From: Deltaproteobacteria bacterium
Lineage (GTDB): Bacteria; UBA10199; SPLOWO2-01-44-7
DNA: 17,540 nucleotides
Direction of reading: 5' to 3'
Assembly (NCBI GenBank): GCA_016203765.1
Contig: JACQMB010000101.1
Location: 1 to 17,540, forward strand
Notes under the pieces: generated by a model
Seen by the model: only the letters and a program-made list of their open reading frames with translations
Database searches by the model: none
What the model was told of the DNA's origin: nothing
In this document: piece by piece, positions 13,703 to 17,540 of the stretch
Position numbering within the stretch: position 1 is the first letter of the stretch
Layout: each line of letters opens with the position of its first letter
Translations under genes and position numbers: made by a program

Positions 13703-14650
13703 TTCGACAATTTGGATGGCATTTAAGGCCGCCCCTTTTCGGACATTGTCGGCCACGATCCACAAGCTCAAGCCGTGCGGGACGGTCTTGTCCTCGCGAA
13801 TTCGGCCGACGAAGATCGGGTCTTTGCCCGCGCAATCGACCGCCAAAGGATATTGATCGGAAGCGGGATCATCGACGACTGCCACGCCGGGCGTTTCTTT
13901 CAAAATTTTTCTCGCCTCTTCAGCCAAAAGCGCCGACTCAAACTCAATATTGACCGCCTCGGAGTGTCCGTAAAAAACCGGCACCCGCACGCAGGTGGCC
14001 GTCATCGGGATTTTTTCCTCCATAATTTTGGAGGTCTCGTTCATCATCTTCCATTCTTCCTTGGTATACCCGTCTTCCAGAAAACGATCGATATGCGGCA
14101 CGCAATCGAAACTCCGCTCCCCATGCTTCGATAAAGTCTCGATGGCCTCCAGCCCCGCGCCGGAGACCGATTGATAGGTCGCCACCACCACCCGTTTGAT
14201 TTTGGCGCGCTGGCGCAGGGCGTGTAACACCACCACCAGTTGAATCGTGGAACAATTGGGATTGGCGATGATCCGGCGTTTCTTGCAATAGGCGATCCGA
14301 TGCGCGTTCACCTCGGGGACCACCAGCGGAACATCCGGCTCCATCCGAAACTGCGAGGTATTGTCGATCACTATCGCCCCTTTGCCTGCCGCAATCGGGA
14401 CAAAATCTTTGCTGACATCGGCCCCCGCCGAAAAAAAGGCGAGGTCGATTCCCTCAAACGCCCGTTCGGAAATCAGCTCAACAGGGATTGCCTTTCCGTT
14501 AAACATTAAATGTTTGCCGGAAGATCGCTCCGAGGCCAGCAATCTCAACGAACCCACCGGAAAGTTGCGCTTCTCCAAAATACGGACAAACGCCTGTCCC
14601 ACCACCCCCGTGGCGCCGACAATGGCAACATGATAAGTTTTATCGGACAT
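13679..14650 (-). CDS. asd: Aspartate-semialdehyde dehydrogenase
   Basis: Asd reduces aspartyl phosphate to aspartate semialdehyde with NADPH, the branch point to lysine/diaminopimelate, threonine and methionine. The 323-aa protein has the Rossmann loop IVGATGVVGQ (10-19), catalytic Cys133 in ANPNCSTIQ, SVSGAGLEAI (161-170) and the substrate-binding His229 in RVPVFYGHSEAVNIEF. The normal family end is near KGAALNAIQIVE. The final GVKSQVD and stop are supplied by an inserted inverted-repeat element, a small C-terminal extension that should not disturb the fold. The ATG (14650-14648) overlaps the end of tyrS by 11 nt, so the genes are translationally coupled. As a methionine precursor enzyme it fits the window's SAM-related genes, although the link may be coincidental. 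Confidence 0.96.
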   Translation of the reverse strand: MSDKTYHVAIVGATGVVGQAFVRILEKRNFPVGSLRLLASERSSGKHLMFNGKAIPVELISERAFEGIDLAFFSAGADVSKDFVPIAAGKGAIVIDNTSQFRMEPDVPLVVPEVNAHRIAYCKKRRIIANPNCSTIQLVVVLHALRQRAKIKRVVVATYQSVSGAGLEAIETLSKHGERSFDCVPHIDRFLEDGYTKEEWKMMNETSKIMEEKIPMTATCVRVPVFYGHSEAVNIEFESALLAEEARKILKETPGVAVVDDPASDQYPLAVDCAGKDPIFVGRIREDKTVPHGLSLWIVADNVRKGAALNAIQIVEGVKSQVD

Positions 14651-15803
14651 AAATTTTTAAAAACTTTCTTTTACCCACCTGCAACAAGTATTTTTTCCCC
14701 TTCGCCAGCTTCTTTTCGGCATCGGCCACCCTTTCATCATCCACTCGCACCGCGCTTTGGCCGATCAGCCTCCTCGCTTCTGTTTTCGACGGCGCCAGCC
14801 CGGAAGTTGCTAAGATCTCGACCAACCCCAACCCTTCCGCAGTGGTTTTAAGCTCCAACTCATTGATATCACTTGGTTTTTCCTTTTTGGCAAAAACCGA
14901 TTCAAATTCCTGCGCCGCCCGCAACGCCTCTTGTTCGGAATAAAACCGCTCCACCAGGATTTTTCCCAACCGGACCTTCGCTTCTTTCGGGTGCATCGCT
15001 TTCACCGTCTCCAAATTTTCCTCCGTCAGCAGTTCATAATAATGAACCATGAGATCATCCGAAAGCCCCATCACCTTGCCGAAAATTTCCTTCGGCGGCT
15101 CGGTGATGCCAATGTAGTTGCCATACGATTTGCTCATTTTTTTCACGCCGTCGGTCCCCAACAACAGCGGCATCGTCAAAATCACCTCCGGTTCCTGACC
15201 GTAGGCCCGTTGAATGTCGCGCGCCACCGCCAGATTGAATTTCTGATCACTGCCGCCCAATTCCACATCGGCTTTTAACGCCACCGAATCGTAACCTTGC
15301 AACAGGGGATACAAAAATTCTTGAACCGTGATTTGACTCCCCTCCCCCAGGCGTTTTTTAAAATCTTCCCGTTCCATCATCCGAGCCACGTTATAATGAC
15401 CGGCAAGCTCCACAATTTCCATCGACTTGGCTTTATTCAACCATTCCGAGTTTCGCCGAACCTCCGTTTTCTTTTTGTTCAAAATTTTGTAGGCTTGATC
15501 CAAATAGGTTTTGGCGTTTTGCGTGACCTCCTTTTCAGTCAGGCGCGGTCTGGCCTTCACCTGTCCGGAAGGGTCCCCGATTCGCGCGGTATAATCGCCG
15601 ATCAAAAAAATGACCCGGTGGCCCAGGTCCTGAAACTGCCTTAGCTTTTGCATGACAACCGTGTGGCCCAAGTGCAGGTCGGCAATCGTCGGGTCCAACC
15701 CCAACTTCACGCGCAACGGTTTGCCTTTTTTTAGTTTGGCCGCAAGTTCGGCCGGGGTCAGAAGCTCCACGGCGCCGCGCGCCAAAATCTCCATCGGTTC
15801 CAT
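14640..15803 (-). CDS. tyrS: Tyrosyl-tRNA synthetase
   Basis: Class I synthetase charging tRNA-Tyr. The 387-aa protein has the HIGH-type motif HLGH (44-47) in GLDPTIADLHLGHTVV, the KMSKS loop at 222-226 (GVKKMSKSYGN) and the tyrosine pocket segment LLQGYDSVALKADVELGGSDQKFN (168-190). A C-terminal S4 RNA-binding domain spans about 325-387 (SKTEARRLIGQSAVRVDDERV). The GLDPTIADLHLGH form points to the TyrZ-like subgroup. The start is the ATG at 15803-15801 with AAGG upstream; a second ATG three codons later is possible. It is divergent from cystathionine beta-synthase with 58 nt between, and first in the tyrS-asd-truA operon. Confidence 0.96.
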   Translation of the reverse strand: MEPMEILARGAVELLTPAELAAKLKKGKPLRVKLGLDPTIADLHLGHTVVMQKLRQFQDLGHRVIFLIGDYTARIGDPSGQVKARPRLTEKEVTQNAKTYLDQAYKILNKKKTEVRRNSEWLNKAKSMEIVELAGHYNVARMMEREDFKKRLGEGSQITVQEFLYPLLQGYDSVALKADVELGGSDQKFNLAVARDIQRAYGQEPEVILTMPLLLGTDGVKKMSKSYGNYIGITEPPKEIFGKVMGLSDDLMVHYYELLTEENLETVKAMHPKEAKVRLGKILVERFYSEQEALRAAQEFESVFAKKEKPSDINELELKTTAEGLGLVEILATSGLAPSKTEARRLIGQSAVRVDDERVADAEKKLAKGKKYLLQVGKRKFLKIYVR

Positions 15804-15811
15804 GACGCCTT

Positions 15812-15839
15812 TTTATACATTATTTGACACGATCCGCAA
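15812..15839 (-). promoter_or_regulatory. Possible promoter for tyrS-asd-truA
   Basis: On the reverse strand TTGCGG (15839-15834) and TATAAA (15817-15812) are separated by 16 nt, giving a start just ahead of the tyrS Shine-Dalgarno. It shares the short divergent gap with the cystathionine beta-synthase promoter. Confidence 0.4.
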
Positions 15840-15850
15840 CTTCATCTAAT
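15824..15850 (+). promoter_or_regulatory. Possible promoter for cystathionine beta-synthase
   Basis: A perfect TTGACA (15824-15829) and TCTAAT (15845-15850, 5 of 6) are separated by 15 nt, a short spacer. A start near 15857 would leave only about 5 nt before ATG 15862, which also lacks a clear Shine-Dalgarno. Confidence 0.35.
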
Positions 15851-15861
15851 GACACCGAGTC

Positions 15862-17244
15862 ATGCCTAAAACATTCAAAGGCGTTTCCGAAAATATCCTG
15901 AAGTGTATCGGCACCACCCCGCTGGTGCGGCTCAACAAGGTGACGGGCAATGTCGATTCGACGATCGCCGCCAAACTCGAATTCATGAACCCCTCCGGCT
16001 CGGTCAAGGACCGGATCGGGTGGTATCTGATCGAACAGGCAGAAAAAAGAGGCGACCTGAAGCCGGGCGGGACGATCGTGGAGGCGACCAGCGGCAACAC
16101 CGGCATGGCCTTGGCGATGGCGGGCGCGATCAAAGGCTACAAGCTGATCTTCACCATGCCCGACAAGATGAGCAAGGAGAAGATCAACGCCTTGCGCGCC
16201 TTCGGGGCCAAGGTGGTGGTGACCCCCACCAATGTGGAGCCCGACGATCCGCGCTCTTACTATTCCGTGGCCAAACGCCTGGCCGAGGTCACCCCCAACG
16301 CCTACTACGCCAACCAATACCACAACCCCGACAACCCCGACGCCCATTATCATTTAACCGGCCCGGAAATTTGGGAACAGACCGAAGGGACGATCGACAC
16401 GCTCATTTTGGGGATCGGGACCGGAGGCACGATGACCGGCTGCGCCCGCTTTCTGAAGGAAAAAAATCCAAAAATCAAAATCGTCGGGGTCGATCCCGAA
16501 GGTTCCGTCTTTTACGATTATTTCCATCACAAAAAAACGGTCAAACCGCACGTTTATCATATCGAGGGGATCGGCGAGGATTTTTTTCCGGGGACGACCG
16601 ATTTGAAACTCCTGGATGATTTTGTGCAGGTGAATGACAAGGAATCCTACCAGATGGCCCGGCAACTTCTCGTGCGCGAAGGCTTGTTTGTCGGTTCGTC
16701 CTCCGGCGCGGCCGTGGTGGGGGCGATTCGCTACGCCAGGAATTTAAAAAGGCCGGAAAATATTGTCGTGATTTTCCCCGACTCCGGCGGCCGCTACCTG
16801 ACCAAACTCTTCAATGACCAGTGGCTCAAGGATCAGGGGCTCTGGGAGAGCGTCACCCAGCCGCACGGGGTGGTGGAAGACCTGATCGTCAAACGTTTTG
16901 ACCGTGGCGAGGTGGTTTTCACCACCATGAAGGAAAATGTCGGCCAGGCCATTCATAAAATGGCCGCGGAAGGAATCTCCCAGCTTCCGGTGATGGAGGG
17001 GGGAAAAATCGTGGGGCTCATCACCGAAAGCGACGTCCTGGCTCCCATGGCCAAGGGGGAGGTTGAGGCCAAAGATTCGGTCAGCATCATCATGCGCACC
17101 GATTTGCATCTCTTGCAGGCCGGCACGCCGGTGGACGCTCTCTTCAAGGTTTTTGACGCCAACGAGATCGCCATCGTTCTGGAAGGCGAAAAATTTTTGG
17201 GGCTGATCACCAAGATTGATCTCATCAAATATCTCGGCGAATAA
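15862..17244 (+). CDS. Cystathionine beta-synthase with C-terminal CBS-domain pair
   Basis: PLP enzyme condensing serine with homocysteine to cystathionine, the first step of reverse transsulfuration. The catalytic domain (1 to about 320) has the PLP lysine Lys49 in NPSGSVKDR, SGNTG (77-81), the phosphate-cradle loop GIGTGGTMTG (184-193) and EGIGEDFFPGTTD (235-247). That last stretch favours cystathionine beta-synthase over cysteine synthase, which lacks it. Residues about 338-460 form two CBS motifs (QLPVMEGGKIVGLITESDV and AIVLEGEKFLGLITKIDLI), a Bateman module that binds SAM or adenine nucleotides in relatives. No N-terminal haem-binding extension is present. Homocysteine would come from AhcY (5670-6929). 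An O-acetylserine-dependent role is possible. Its stop lies 2 nt from that of a convergent permease gene. Confidence 0.93.
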   Translation: MPKTFKGVSENILKCIGTTPLVRLNKVTGNVDSTIAAKLEFMNPSGSVKDRIGWYLIEQAEKRGDLKPGGTIVEATSGNTGMALAMAGAIKGYKLIFTMPDKMSKEKINALRAFGAKVVVTPTNVEPDDPRSYYSVAKRLAEVTPNAYYANQYHNPDNPDAHYHLTGPEIWEQTEGTIDTLILGIGTGGTMTGCARFLKEKNPKIKIVGVDPEGSVFYDYFHHKKTVKPHVYHIEGIGEDFFPGTTDLKLLDDFVQVNDKESYQMARQLLVREGLFVGSSSGAAVVGAIRYARNLKRPENIVVIFPDSGGRYLTKLFNDQWLKDQGLWESVTQPHGVVEDLIVKRFDRGEVVFTTMKENVGQAIHKMAAEGISQLPVMEGGKIVGLITESDVLAPMAKGEVEAKDSVSIIMRTDLHLLQAGTPVDALFKVFDANEIAIVLEGEKFLGLITKIDLIKYLGE

Positions 17245-17246
17245 AC

Positions 17247-17540
17247 TTAAAAGGAATTCAACACCCACCCCAGCGCCACAACTTGCGGCACGGTGACCAG
17301 CGGCAAAAAGAGAGAGACCTTCCAGGAGCGGGTTCGATCTTTTAAAACCATGACCTCGGTATAATCGGTGGCCACCCCGGCCATCAGGAAAGCAAAGGCG
17401 TTGCCGGGGGCATGCGCCCTTGTCAAAATATCGGCGGCGATCGGGGTGGAGCCTTCGGAGCAGACTTCGATGACCGTCGCGGCCGCGGTGGTCAGCCCCA
17501 GTCCCAGCAGGGTCGGTCCAAAATAGGCCTGAAAATGTTC
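17247..17540 (-). CDS. Permease, ArsP/DUF318-like, C-terminal part
   Basis: The last 97 codons of a reverse-strand gene that continues beyond the window. The visible protein contains EVCSEGSTPIAADIL, APGNAFAFLMAGVATDYTEV and SWKVSLFLPLVTVPQVVALG. I recognise these as the conserved C-terminal half of the predicted permease family DUF318/UPF0718, which includes the organoarsenical exporter ArsP. Two hydrophobic membrane stretches are visible (about residues 8-24 and 75-95 of the fragment). The substrate cannot be judged from this piece. The gene is convergent with cystathionine beta-synthase, with no terminator between them. Confidence 0.82.
   Translation of the reverse strand, partial: EHFQAYFGPTLLGLGLTTAAATVIEVCSEGSTPIAADILTRAHAPGNAFAFLMAGVATDYTEVMVLKDRTRSWKVSLFLPLVTVPQVVALGWVLNSF

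Overview
The window is chromosomal DNA from a Gram-negative bacterium that I would place among the Deltaproteobacteria-like lineages in the broad sense. The reasons are gene order (rpoN, hpf and nitrogen-PTS genes followed by metK-ahcY), a moderately GC-rich base composition, sigma-54 promoters, and a large load of short dispersed repeats. No taxon can be fixed from sequence reading alone, and the many repeat families would fit an uncultured lineage.

Layout: (1) Positions 82-4360 are a tight forward operon: rpoN (sigma-54), hpf (ribosome hibernation factor), ptsN (EIIA-Ntr), an HPr/NPr-like phosphocarrier and an enzyme I. This is a complete phosphorelay EI > HPr > EIIA with no sugar permease in view. 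(2) Positions 4429-6929 hold metK and ahcY, which make S-adenosylmethionine and clear its by-product. (3) Positions 7095-12894 are the accessory part: four unrecognised forward genes in two short operons (80 aa + 190 aa; 811 aa + 773 aa). Each operon is preceded by a close match to a -24/-12 sigma-54 promoter, and in both the first ATG lies exactly 16 nt after the -12 C. All four proteins carry a predicted helical hairpin. Two share the N-terminal motifs NADPxxQxTV and DLLFxG. The last has RTX calcium-binding repeats and a Gly-Thr/Gly-Glu tail, and the 811-aa protein has degenerate RTX-like and EF-hand-like stretches. None has a Sec signal peptide. This is the best candidate for an undescribed system, perhaps a sigma-54-controlled set of secreted or surface proteins. 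(4) Positions 12891-15803 are a reverse operon tyrS-asd-truA. The asd-truA junction is filled by an 83-bp element with perfect 21-bp inverted repeats, which supplies the last seven residues of Asd. (5) Positions 15862-17244 hold a divergent cystathionine beta-synthase with a CBS-domain pair. It is followed with a 2-nt gap by the 3' part of a reverse-strand permease (ArsP/DUF318-like) that runs off the window.

How the genes fit together: metK, ahcY and cystathionine beta-synthase form a methionine > SAM > homocysteine > cystathionine route, interrupted by the accessory block. rpoN at one end encodes the sigma factor that the two accessory promoters appear to need. The PTS-Ntr genes beside rpoN are the usual partners of sigma-54 regulation.

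Intergenic DNA is sparse. The two largest gaps (6930-7094 and 7976-8144) hold heptamer tandem repeats, an octamer tandem repeat and the sigma-54 promoters. No tRNA, rRNA, CRISPR array, insertion-sequence transposase or convincing intrinsic terminator was seen.
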